From the NCBI GenBank assembly GCA_022866885.1, contig JALHWS010000102.1, forward strand, positions 1 through 13,628: 13,628 bases of DNA. Reading direction: 5' to 3'. Below the pieces are notes generated by a model that saw only the letters and a program-made list of their open reading frames with translations, had not been told where the DNA came from and ran no database searches. The DNA is from Candidatus Microgenomates bacterium. Its GTDB lineage: Bacteria; Patescibacteriota; Microgenomatia; 2-02-FULL-39-11. The position numbers and the translations under genes were made by a program. Of this stretch, positions 1-6,809 are shown piece by piece. The stretch's first letter is position 1. Each line of letters opens with the position of its first letter.

Positions 1-518
1 GAACTCAAACCTCAGCAATGCAGGTTCGGGTTATGGAAAAAAGTAAATTACCTCTTCGGGTTATCGTTCCGGGTAAAACTTACCGTTATGAACAGGTTGA
101 TGCTTCACACGGTTTTGAGTTTTGGCAGTTGGAAGGATTTGCAGTTGATGAAAATATAACCTTAACAGACCTTTTTGGTACTATTTCTTATGTTTTAAAA
201 AAATTGATAGGCGAAAAAACCAAACTCCGATTCGCCTGTACTAATTTTCCTTTTGTGGAACCGGCCGTGGATACTTATATCGAATGTACTGTTTGTAGTG
301 GCAGAGGTTGTTCTTTCTGCAAACAAAGCGGGTGGAGCGAAATAATGCCGGCCGGCATGATCCATCCAAATGTCCTGAAAGCAGCCAAAATTGATCCACA
401 AAAATGGCAGGGTTATGCCTTTTGTCTTGGCTTATCAAGAGTAGTCAATTTACGTTTCGGAATGGATGATTTGAGACTTTTGGTTAATCCGGATTTAAGA
501 ATTTTAAATCAATTTTAG
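1..518 (+). CDS. pheS: Phenylalanyl-tRNA synthetase alpha subunit, C-terminal part (5' end outside window)
   Basis: Catalytic alpha subunit of cytosolic PheRS, which charges tRNA-Phe with phenylalanine as an (alpha-beta)2 enzyme. The open frame runs in from the window edge and reads TQTSAMQVRVM, matching the family's RT(H/Q)TSxxQxR segment, so the internal ATG at 18 is not the true start. Class II motif 2 is visible (YRYEQVDASHGFEFWQLEG), followed by the family's Cys-rich insert (CTVCSGRGCSFC, then GW and AGMIHPNVL) and motif 3 near the end (GYAFCLGLSRVVNLRFG), closing with DLRILNQF, typical of bacterial PheS C termini. In motif 3 the usual G-x-G-x-E-R appears as C-L-G-L-S-R; the class II Arg is kept but the preceding acidic residue is not. 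The TAG stop is 1 nt before pheT, so the two are almost certainly cotranscribed. Assignment is very secure. Confidence 0.97.
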   Translation, partial: TQTSAMQVRVMEKSKLPLRVIVPGKTYRYEQVDASHGFEFWQLEGFAVDENITLTDLFGTISYVLKKLIGEKTKLRFACTNFPFVEPAVDTYIECTVCSGRGCSFCKQSGWSEIMPAGMIHPNVLKAAKIDPQKWQGYAFCLGLSRVVNLRFGMDDLRLLVNPDLRILNQF

Positions 519-519
519 T

Positions 520-2511
520 ATGCTGACACCAATATCCTGGTTAAAAGATTACATAGAAATTAAGACGCCAATTAAAGATTTAGCCTGGCGACTGACTGAG
601 CTGGGTATCAGTGTCGAAAAAATCATCGAAGTTGATGGTGAAAAAGTATTGGAGTTGGAAATTACCCCGAATCGTCCTGATCTTTTATCCATTATCGGGA
701 TAGCCCGGGAAATCGCGGTTATTGAAAATAAGTCCATCAAATCCAAATCTAAAAATCTGCCAAATGCGACTAAAAAATTATCGATAAAGGTAAACAATGA
801 TTTCAGACTTTTTCCCAGATACTGCGGTGTAATTATTGACCATATTGATATTAAACCCTCACCGGAATGGATGCAAAAAAGGCTAATCCAAATCGGCTTA
901 CGGCCTATAAATAACATTGTCGACATTACTAATTATGTGATGTTTGACCTAGGAATACCTTTGCATGCCTTTGATTATGATGAAATAAAAGATCATCAGA
1001 TTAATGTCTTACAGGCTGAAGGCGGTGAATCTTTCACTTCTGTTGACGAATTGACCTATAAATTACCAAAAGGGGCAATCATTATTAAAGATAGTCAACG
1101 GATTATTGATCTTTGCGGCATAAAGGGAGGTTTCAATAGCGGCATAAAACCATCAACGAAAAGAGTTTATCTGCAGGTAACCGCCGACGATCCGCTTCTT
1201 ATCAGACGCGCTTCTCAAGCTCTGTCTCTCCGATCTGATGCTTCTGCTATTTTCGAAAGAGGAGTAGATAAAGGCGGCTTATTAAACACCTTAATAACAG
1301 CTGCGAATTTGATAATGGATTTAGGCGGTGGAGAAATCGCTTCAGAAGTGATCGATCTGAAACAACAGGAATTTAATCCCTGGCAATTGGATCTTTCTTT
1401 ATCCCGCTTGGCAAAAATATTAGGCATAAAAATACCGGGATCAACAGTGGTGACTATATTAAAAAATCTGTCTCTTAATCCTCAAATAAAAGGTGGGATT
1501 ATTTCCGTAACCGTACCTACTTATCGAAGTGATCTAAAAATTGAAGAAGATCTGATTGAAGAAGTAGCCCGGGTTTACGGTTATAATAATTTCCCGAAAA
1601 CCTTACCTTCCGGTTCAACGCCTGTTGATAAAATCGCTTATTATAAAGATTATTCATTGGAAGAAAAAGTCAATCAGTTTTTGACCGCCTGCGGTTTCAC
1701 CGAAGTATTTACCTATAGTCTAATCAGTAAAAACCAGTTAGATAAACTGGAAGATCGCCCAAATCGGGCGATCCGGATTACCAATCCGGTCAGTCTGGAT
1801 TATGAATATTTGCGACCGGCATTGCTCGGAAATATTTTGGAGGCGATAAAAGAGAATGAGCCCAATTTTCCTGAAATAAATTTATTTGAATTAGGCAGAG
1901 TTTACCTGGGAAAACCTCCGGATTATCAGGAATCATTGCATTTAGCTATAACCAGCGCAAATGGCAATTATATTTCACTCAAGGGTGCAGTTGAAGAATT
2001 ATTAAACCGTTTTGGGATAAATAAGTCCAAGTTTAGTCCTCTTCAAAATGGAGATAAAACAGATAACACTGATTATCTTAATCAAAATAAATCGGCCAAT
2101 ATTCTTGTTGATAATGACCTCATCGGCTTTATAGGGGAGATAAAAAGAAATATCACCGCAAATTTTGCCTTAAAAAAACCGCCGGTGATTTGTCAATTGG
2201 ATTGGTCGGTATTCTCAAAACATAATCAGGATAATTGGTATGAACCAGTTTCTTCATATCCGTCCATCGTCGAAGATATGGCTTTTATATTGAAAGAACG
2301 AACTTATCTTGGAGAACTGATTGAAGAAATAAAAAAAATCAGTAAGCTTATTCGAAAAGTAACACTTCTGGATTTATTTGATACAACTAGAACTTTACGT
2401 ATTACTTATCAGGACAAAAGTAAAAATCTTTCCGATAAAGATATTAAAGGAATCAGAGAAAAAATTATCGGAATGGCCGGGGAGAAATTCAAAGCCGTGT
2501 TGAAGTCGTAA
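520..2511 (+). CDS. pheT: Phenylalanyl-tRNA synthetase beta subunit, short form without the N-terminal tRNA-binding OB domain
   Basis: Beta subunit of PheRS, which carries the editing site and tRNA-contacting modules. The protein is 663 aa, against about 800 in typical bacteria. It starts MLTPISWLKDYI, then passes from GISVEKIIEVDGEKV directly into LELEITPNRPDLLSIIGIARE (about residue 45-65). The EMAPII/OB tRNA-binding domain that normally sits between these segments is therefore absent. Next come the B3/B4 editing module (about 95-265, with NNIVDITNYVMFDLGIPLHAFD at 131-152), B5 (about 285-360, PTYRSDLKIEEDLIEEVARVYGY), the inactive synthetase-like core (about 375-565) and the FDX-ACB anticodon-binding domain (about 575-663, SSYPSIVEDMAF). 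The FDX-ACB loop after LFD is shortened. Start chosen because it follows the pheS stop by 1 nt; no Shine-Dalgarno is seen, suggesting translational coupling. It ends in tandem TAA codons. Confidence 0.97.
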   Translation: MLTPISWLKDYIEIKTPIKDLAWRLTELGISVEKIIEVDGEKVLELEITPNRPDLLSIIGIAREIAVIENKSIKSKSKNLPNATKKLSIKVNNDFRLFPRYCGVIIDHIDIKPSPEWMQKRLIQIGLRPINNIVDITNYVMFDLGIPLHAFDYDEIKDHQINVLQAEGGESFTSVDELTYKLPKGAIIIKDSQRIIDLCGIKGGFNSGIKPSTKRVYLQVTADDPLLIRRASQALSLRSDASAIFERGVDKGGLLNTLITAANLIMDLGGGEIASEVIDLKQQEFNPWQLDLSLSRLAKILGIKIPGSTVVTILKNLSLNPQIKGGIISVTVPTYRSDLKIEEDLIEEVARVYGYNNFPKTLPSGSTPVDKIAYYKDYSLEEKVNQFLTACGFTEVFTYSLISKNQLDKLEDRPNRAIRITNPVSLDYEYLRPALLGNILEAIKENEPNFPEINLFELGRVYLGKPPDYQESLHLAITSANGNYISLKGAVEELLNRFGINKSKFSPLQNGDKTDNTDYLNQNKSANILVDNDLIGFIGEIKRNITANFALKKPPVICQLDWSVFSKHNQDNWYEPVSSYPSIVEDMAFILKERTYLGELIEEIKKISKLIRKVTLLDLFDTTRTLRITYQDKSKNLSDKDIKGIREKIIGMAGEKFKAVLKS

Positions 2512-2524
2512 TAAAACACTCGAA

Positions 2525-2564
2525 CGGGATTGTCCCGCCTCAGCGGGATCCCGCCTGATGGCGG
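2525..2564. terminator. GC-rich hairpin cluster between convergent pheT and PBP genes (possible terminator)
   Basis: Three overlapping inverted repeats lie just after pheT: CGGGA-ttg-TCCCG (2525-2537), the perfect palindrome GCGGGATCCCGC (2543-2554) and CCGCC-tgat-GGCGG (2551-2564). The last two share bases and cannot form together. The location between two converging genes suits a bidirectional terminator, but no clear U-tract follows on either strand, so the termination role is inferred. Confidence 0.45.
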
Positions 2565-2585
2565 TGACTTCGCGGAGTTTACACT

Positions 2586-2634
2586 GAGATTGCTTCGCTT
2601 CGCTCGCAATGACAACGAAGTGCTCGCAATGACA
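2586..2634. repeat. Dispersed repeat with tandem CTCGCAATGACA motif (copy 1)
   Basis: GAGATTGC (2586-2593) is followed by two copies of GCTCGCAATGACA (2602-2614 and 2622-2634), 20 bp apart. ATTGC (2589-2593) can pair with GCAAT at 2606-2610 or at 2626-2630, giving alternative stems. The same GAGATTGC and CTCGCAATGACA blocks recur at 9638-9679, so this is an intergenic repeat family and not chance. From memory, similar sequences (complement TGTCATTGCGAG) are scattered in many bacterial genomes; I cannot check that here. Confidence 0.7.
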
Positions 2635-2650
2635 CTTTTCAAACAGGTTC

Positions 2651-5317
2651 TTAGGGATTTGGAGTAGGAGAGACGGTCATCGTCGGAGAAGGAATCGGGG
2701 TAACCGTGGATGAAGGTGCCGGCGTATTGGTCGGTTCCCAAGAAGTTTTCACCCCGATTGAAATTTCTGACTCGCCGCTATTGTTATCCGCGTTGTAAGC
2801 TTTAACTTTTATCTTGCGGATGCCTGTTTCCAGAACAATCGTTTCATCCAGATAATTATTTTCCGTTTTCGTTTTCAAAACATCATCGATATATAATTCC
2901 ATTTTCTTGATGTCTTTGGTGGATTTGCCCTCGGCTTCAATACGGACATTATTATCATCAATTTTGGTTTTGTCCTGCGGTGTCTTGATTTTCACTACCA
3001 CGCTATTCTCGTCTTTACTGGAAGTGTCCTTCGGCGGGTGATATGCCGGGTCACCCTGTTTACCAACCCATTCATCAATCCCTTCCTGCCAACGGTTCTT
3101 GCCGTCTCTTGAAGTTGGGTCGTCTTCCGTAAAGACGATATATTCTTTCTCATCATAACTGCCGGTGGCGATTTCAATCAGGTTAGCCAGTTTGTTGTTG
3201 TCGGATTTTGAGAGCTTAATCTTTTTGTAAATCGGACTGATCCCGGCCGGCTCTGTTCCTTTGATAAAGTATTCGTTGCGTGTCGGTTTATCTTTATAAG
3301 GCAAACCGCCTGAATACGAGTCAACGGAAACGGAAACGATGTCATCAGGTTTTTTAAATGGTTCGTCTTTACTTGCCTTTAGGGCTTCCTGGATAATCCG
3401 GTTCCAGATGGGTGCGGCACCGGTGGCCCCGGAAGCCAACTTCGGGTTCATGGGTGTATTGTCATTATTTCCTACCCAAACGCCAACGGCAAAAGAAGGC
3501 GTGTAACCGACTGCCCAGTTGTCTTTTTTGTCATCAGTCGTTCCGGTTTTGACAGCTACGGTTTTACCAGGAATATAAAGATAGCTGTTGGTCCCAAAAA
3601 CTTCTTTGCGGGAATTGTTGTCCGATAAAATATCGGAAATCAAAAATGAAACGTCTTCCGGCAGTACCCTTCGACCGGTAGTTTTCTTGGCTTCATACAG
3701 GACTTTTCCGTTCCCGTCTGTCACTTTAAGAATGGAAACCAGATCGTTTTTGATGCCACCGGTGGCAAAAACGCCAAAAGCCGGTACCAGATCCAAAAGC
3801 CTGACTTCTCCACCTCCAAGAGTCAGGGATAATCCCAAGCGGGAAACATTGTCATCAGTCGGTTGAAGGGTGCTCATACCCATCTCATAAGCGGTTTCCA
3901 AAATATTTTTGATGCCGACCAAAGCCGTCATTTTGACGGCAGGGATATTGATCGAATTAGCCAGCGCAAATCTGATCTGGACCGGGCCGCGGAACTTGCC
4001 GTCGTAATTTTTGGGGATGTAATCCGGATGATTTTCTCCTCCGGGAAATTTGGTTTCTACGTCCATGAGAAGCGACGAGGGCGTATAACCTTTGGTAAAA
4101 GCGGCCGCATAGGTAATCGGTTTGAGAGCGCTTCCCGGCTGGCGGAAGCCCATACTGACGACGTCAAACTTACCCTGAAATTCCGGGTCATCAGAACTGT
4201 ACTGGCGGCTGCCGACGTAAGAAAGGATTTCCCCTGTCTGGGGATTAATGACCATTGCAGCACCATTGGAGACGTCCAGACTCTTTAATTTGCCCAGTTC
4301 CTCGTCTACAAAACTTTCCACTTTCTCCTGCAAGGGCAGATCAAGAGTAGTCGTCACCCGCAAGCCTCCTTCTTCAACCAGTTTCTCACCGAATTTCTTC
4401 ACCAGTTGTTTTTTGATATAAAAAACGAAATGGACGGCTTGGAATTGGGCACCGGGTGAAGCGAATTTGACGTCGGCGAGATTTTTTTTCAAATCATATT
4501 CTTCCTTCGGGTTGATATAACCGTCTTCGCGCATCCGCCGAAGTACCTCTTCCGCCCGCGGCAGATAGGCCTTATCGGTGGCCGAAAATGGGGAAAAGTA
4601 AGACGGCCGTTGTGGAAGGCCGGCCAGGATGACTGATTCCGGCTGTGTCAGTTCCTTGGCATGTTTGCCGAAATAACCGAGCGAGGCTGATTCAATACCC
4701 CACATCGTCCCGCCGTACGGCGCCTCGTTCATATACATTTGCAAAATTTCGTCTTTCGTATATTTCCGCTCTATCTGGACAGCCAGCATAAACTCTTTGA
4801 TTTTTCTGGTAAAAGTCCGTTCCGAGGAAAGCAGGACATTTTTAACCAATTGTTGAGTGAGAGTCGATCCGCCCTGGATCCCTTGAAAAGTGAGGATGTT
4901 AAAAACTGAACGTAAAATACCTTTTTGGTCAAAGCCCTGGTGTTTGTAAAAATCCTTGTCTTCTATGGCAATGGTTGCTTTTTTCATAAAATCGGGTATA
5001 TCTGAAAAGGGGATGGCGATCCGGTTTTTATCGGTGTAAATGTCATACACTGGTTTATTGTTACGGTCTAAAACCACGGTCGAGAAACCTTCTTTGCGCT
5101 TCACCGTCTCAGGCGACGGCAAATCTTTGGCATACCAAAGAAAAAGGAGGAAAAAGATGATTACTCCGCCAATCAAACCGGCAATCAAAAAAGTGGAAGC
5201 AAGACTGAATAATTTCAATTTCCAAAGTCTCATCCGGTAGGGACTGATCAGACTGCGTGAAGAATGACGAGAAATTGAGATCCGATTAAACTGGGAAGCA
5301 CGCTTTCGACCAAACAT
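2651..5317 (-). CDS. Class A (bifunctional) penicillin-binding protein, PBP1A-like
   Basis: Membrane-anchored peptidoglycan synthase that polymerises lipid II glycan strands and cross-links their stem peptides outside the membrane. The 888 aa protein has a basic cytosolic N terminus, one membrane span (about 36-62), a GT51 glycosyltransferase domain with catalytic Glu119 in IAIEDKDFYKHQG, GGSTLTQQLVKN (149-160) and RKIKE with Glu175, and a transpeptidase domain with SALK (nucleophile Ser396), SIN (455-457) and KTGTT (590-594). All catalytic motifs are intact. After about residue 770 comes a small beta-rich, Ig-like segment and a final 25-residue Thr/Pro/Ser tail, both presumably extracellular. 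The first ATG is preferred because a -10 hexamer ends 7 nt upstream; an alternative ATG at codon 29 would remove much of the cytosolic basic stretch. Divergent from tyrS and convergent with pheT. A pbpA/mrcA-type name would be plausible but the exact orthology is not fixed. Confidence 0.95.
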   Translation of the reverse strand: MFGRKRASQFNRISISRHSSRSLISPYRMRLWKLKLFSLASTFLIAGLIGGVIIFFLLFLWYAKDLPSPETVKRKEGFSTVVLDRNNKPVYDIYTDKNRIAIPFSDIPDFMKKATIAIEDKDFYKHQGFDQKGILRSVFNILTFQGIQGGSTLTQQLVKNVLLSSERTFTRKIKEFMLAVQIERKYTKDEILQMYMNEAPYGGTMWGIESASLGYFGKHAKELTQPESVILAGLPQRPSYFSPFSATDKAYLPRAEEVLRRMREDGYINPKEEYDLKKNLADVKFASPGAQFQAVHFVFYIKKQLVKKFGEKLVEEGGLRVTTTLDLPLQEKVESFVDEELGKLKSLDVSNGAAMVINPQTGEILSYVGSRQYSSDDPEFQGKFDVVSMGFRQPGSALKPITYAAAFTKGYTPSSLLMDVETKFPGGENHPDYIPKNYDGKFRGPVQIRFALANSINIPAVKMTALVGIKNILETAYEMGMSTLQPTDDNVSRLGLSLTLGGGEVRLLDLVPAFGVFATGGIKNDLVSILKVTDGNGKVLYEAKKTTGRRVLPEDVSFLISDILSDNNSRKEVFGTNSYLYIPGKTVAVKTGTTDDKKDNWAVGYTPSFAVGVWVGNNDNTPMNPKLASGATGAAPIWNRIIQEALKASKDEPFKKPDDIVSVSVDSYSGGLPYKDKPTRNEYFIKGTEPAGISPIYKKIKLSKSDNNKLANLIEIATGSYDEKEYIVFTEDDPTSRDGKNRWQEGIDEWVGKQGDPAYHPPKDTSSKDENSVVVKIKTPQDKTKIDDNNVRIEAEGKSTKDIKKMELYIDDVLKTKTENNYLDETIVLETGIRKIKVKAYNADNNSGESEISIGVKTSWEPTNTPAPSSTVTPIPSPTMTVSPTPNP

Positions 5318-5324
5318 ACTTTAA

Positions 5325-5354
5325 AGTGTAACAGATAATATATCCTTGACGCAA
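5325..5354 (-). promoter_or_regulatory. Predicted leaderless promoter of the PBP gene
   Basis: Read on the minus strand: TTGCGT (5354-5349) as -35, an 18 nt spacer, then TACACT (5330-5325) as -10, then 7 nt to the ATG. This spacing would place transcription start at or next to the start codon. No Shine-Dalgarno is present in the 7 nt. The -10 matches TAnnnT; the -35 is moderate. It overlaps the divergent tyrS promoter region. Confidence 0.5.
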
Positions 5355-5361
5355 TAAAATA

Positions 5362-5370
5362 TGGTATATT
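5362..5370 (+). promoter_or_regulatory. Predicted extended -10 promoter of tyrS, leaderless arrangement
   Basis: TGGTATATT is an extended -10 element (TGn followed by TATATT). It ends 7 nt before the tyrS ATG, so the transcript would begin at about the A of the start codon. No good -35 lies 16-18 nt upstream, which fits the extended -10 class. A TTGACG at 5346-5351 is only 13 nt from TATATT and is probably not its partner. Confidence 0.5.
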
Positions 5371-5377
5371 ACAAAAG

Positions 5378-6571
5378 ATGGATGCAATTGAAGAAGTACT
5401 TAACCGGGGAGTGGAGAAGATTTACCCCAACCGGGAAGGATTAGCAAAGGTACTTCGAAGCGGAAAGAAACTACGGCTTTATCAGGGCTTTGACCCGTCC
5501 GGTATCCAGCTCCACATCGGACATCTGGTGGGACTGATGAAACTGCGACAATTCCAAAAACTCGGTCATCATGTCATTTTCCTCATCGGCGACGGTACCG
5601 GTCAAGCCGGAGATCCTTCCGGAAAAACCCGTTCGCGGGAAAAATATTTAACCCGTGAAGAGCTTCGGCAAAATGCCAAAGACTATGTCATGCAAGCGGG
5701 TAAAATCCTTGATTTCAAAGGCAACAATCCGGTGGAAATTTTATACAACAGCGACTGGTTGAACAAACTTACCCTGGTGGATATTTTGGATATTGCCGGA
5801 CATTTTTCCCTCCAGCAGCTTGAAGAACGTGACTTGTTTAACGAAAGGAAAAAGGAGGGGCGCGAGATCAATTTCCGGGAATTTCTCTACCCGCTTCTTC
5901 AGGGATATGATTCTGTCGCCATGAAAGTGGATCTGGAAATCGGCGGTGACGATCAAATGTTTAATATGTTAGCCGGAAGAAAACTGGTCAAGGAAATGAG
6001 AGGGCGGGAAAAATTTGTATTGACAACCCCGCTTCTGACCGACAATTCCGGCCATAAAATCGGCAAGACCGAGGGGAACGTAATCGCCCTCACTTCCAAG
6101 CCGGAAGATCTTTTTGGGATGATCATGAATTTGCCGGATGACGTCATAAGCAAATGTTTTGAATATATTACGACTGTCCCGATGGAAGAAGTGACGAAGT
6201 ATAGCAAGGCGATTGCAGACGGAGAGAATCCGATGGTGTACAAGAAAAAACTGGCTTTTAATATAGTAGAAATACTAAACAATGCTACTGCCGCTAAACA
6301 GGCAAGAGAATTTTTCGAGAACACTTTCCAGAAAAAACAGGTTTCTGAAACGATACCGGAAATAAAAATTGACAGTGGAAAAATGAATATTATTGATTTA
6401 ATATTGAAAGCGGATCCAATAAAAAGCAGAAGCGAGGCAAAAAGATTGGTTAAGGAAAAAGCGGTCGATATCGATGGTATAACAGTGGATGATCCGCAAA
6501 TTATTATAACGGTAAATAACGGCATGGTAATAAGAATAGGAAAACACAGATTTGTTAAAGTCTTGTTATAA
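5378..6571 (+). CDS. tyrS: Tyrosyl-tRNA synthetase
   Basis: Charges tRNA-Tyr in the cytosol; a class I synthetase that acts as a homodimer. The 397 aa protein opens the Rossmann catalytic domain with YQGFDPSGIQLHIGHLVGL (HIGH signature at 46-49). It has the Tyr-binding YPLLQGYDS segment (Tyr171, Gln175, Asp178), GGDDQMFNMLAGR (189-201) and a KMSKS-equivalent KIGKT at 227-231 followed by EGN. An S4-type RNA-binding domain occupies about 336-397 (SRSEAKRLVKEKAVDIDG). Length and domain order are normal for bacterial TyrRS and no key residue is missing. The start is supported by an extended -10 element ending 7 nt upstream. The stop codon abuts an AT-rich inverted-repeat element that may end the transcript. 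Confidence 0.97.
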   Translation: MDAIEEVLNRGVEKIYPNREGLAKVLRSGKKLRLYQGFDPSGIQLHIGHLVGLMKLRQFQKLGHHVIFLIGDGTGQAGDPSGKTRSREKYLTREELRQNAKDYVMQAGKILDFKGNNPVEILYNSDWLNKLTLVDILDIAGHFSLQQLEERDLFNERKKEGREINFREFLYPLLQGYDSVAMKVDLEIGGDDQMFNMLAGRKLVKEMRGREKFVLTTPLLTDNSGHKIGKTEGNVIALTSKPEDLFGMIMNLPDDVISKCFEYITTVPMEEVTKYSKAIADGENPMVYKKKLAFNIVEILNNATAAKQAREFFENTFQKKQVSETIPEIKIDSGKMNIIDLILKADPIKSRSEAKRLVKEKAVDIDGITVDDPQIIITVNNGMVIRIGKHRFVKVLL

Positions 6572-6691
6572 TAAAATTCAAATGACAAAATTCAAAATTC
6601 AATTCAAACTCAAAATTTAAAATTCAAAATAGTTTGTTGTTTTAAGATTTGAATTTGATTTGTCATTTGTGATTTGAGTTTTGAATTTTAT
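6571..6691. repeat. AT-rich ~121 bp inverted-repeat element (MITE-like or REP-like)
   Basis: The ends are a 12 bp perfect inverted repeat: ATAAAATTCAAA at 6571-6582 and its complement TTTGAATTTTAT at 6680-6691. A second inverted pair lies inside, CAAATGACAAA (6579-6589) against TTTGTCATTTG (6659-6669). The left half is built of CAAAATT-type units and the right half of their complement, so the whole can fold into a long imperfect hairpin. It holds no ORF. No convincing target duplication is visible. Lying immediately after tyrS, it could also act as a transcript end. A related CAAAATT tract occurs inside trmD (11084-11145). Confidence 0.65.
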
Positions 6692-6694
6692 TTT

Positions 6695-6799
6695 ATGAAC
6701 ATTTTTCGTAAACACCAAAAGCTCTGGAAAATTATTGTTATCATCTCTTCAATCACCTTAGTTGCCATGTCCTTTGCACCGCTTCTCTATCTCCGGTAA
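6695..6799 (+). CDS. Small hypothetical single-span membrane peptide (34 aa)
   Basis: Encodes a 34-residue peptide: a basic N terminus (MNIFRKHQKLWK) followed by one hydrophobic helix (about IIVIISSITLVAMSFAPLLYL) and a terminal Arg. This is the pattern of a small N-in membrane peptide. Its TAA stop is formed by the first bases of the recG -10 hexamer TAAAAT. No Shine-Dalgarno or good -10 is visible upstream; the start directly follows the AT-rich inverted-repeat element. No function can be assigned. It could be a chance ORF, but the clean positive-then-hydrophobic organisation and the fit of start and stop between repeat and recG argue for a real gene. Confidence 0.45.
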   Translation: MNIFRKHQKLWKIIVIISSITLVAMSFAPLLYLR

Positions 6800-6802
6800 A
6801 AT
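6774..6802 (+). promoter_or_regulatory. Predicted leaderless promoter of recG
   Basis: TTGCAC (6774-6779), a 17 nt spacer, TAAAAT (6797-6802), then 7 nt to the ATG at 6810. This places transcription start at the start codon and is a main reason for choosing 6810 over the in-frame ATG at 6762, which would lie upstream of and across the promoter. No Shine-Dalgarno precedes 6810. Confidence 0.55.
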
Positions 6803-6809
6803 AGAGCTT

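Noticed and set aside
295..340. Cys-rich CTVCSGRGCSFC in PheS as a novel zinc finger fusion
   Set aside because: A CxxC...CxxC insert followed by GW and GAGMVHP-type sequence is a known feature of many bacterial PheS proteins.
5346..5351. TTGACG as the -35 of the tyrS promoter
   Set aside because: It is only 13 nt from the TATATT hexamer; the extended -10 (TGG before TATATT) accounts for the promoter without it.
5953..6588. 211-codon open frame antisense to tyrS
   Set aside because: It lies wholly opposite conserved tyrS sequence, has a composition expected of an antisense shadow and no promoter or recognisable domain.
6762..6809. Upstream in-frame ATG for recG at 6762
   Set aside because: It would make the coding region span the TTGCAC/TAAAAT promoter, the added residues (MPCPLHRFSISGKIEL) do not look like RecG, and the overlapping 34-codon membrane ORF fits that stretch better.
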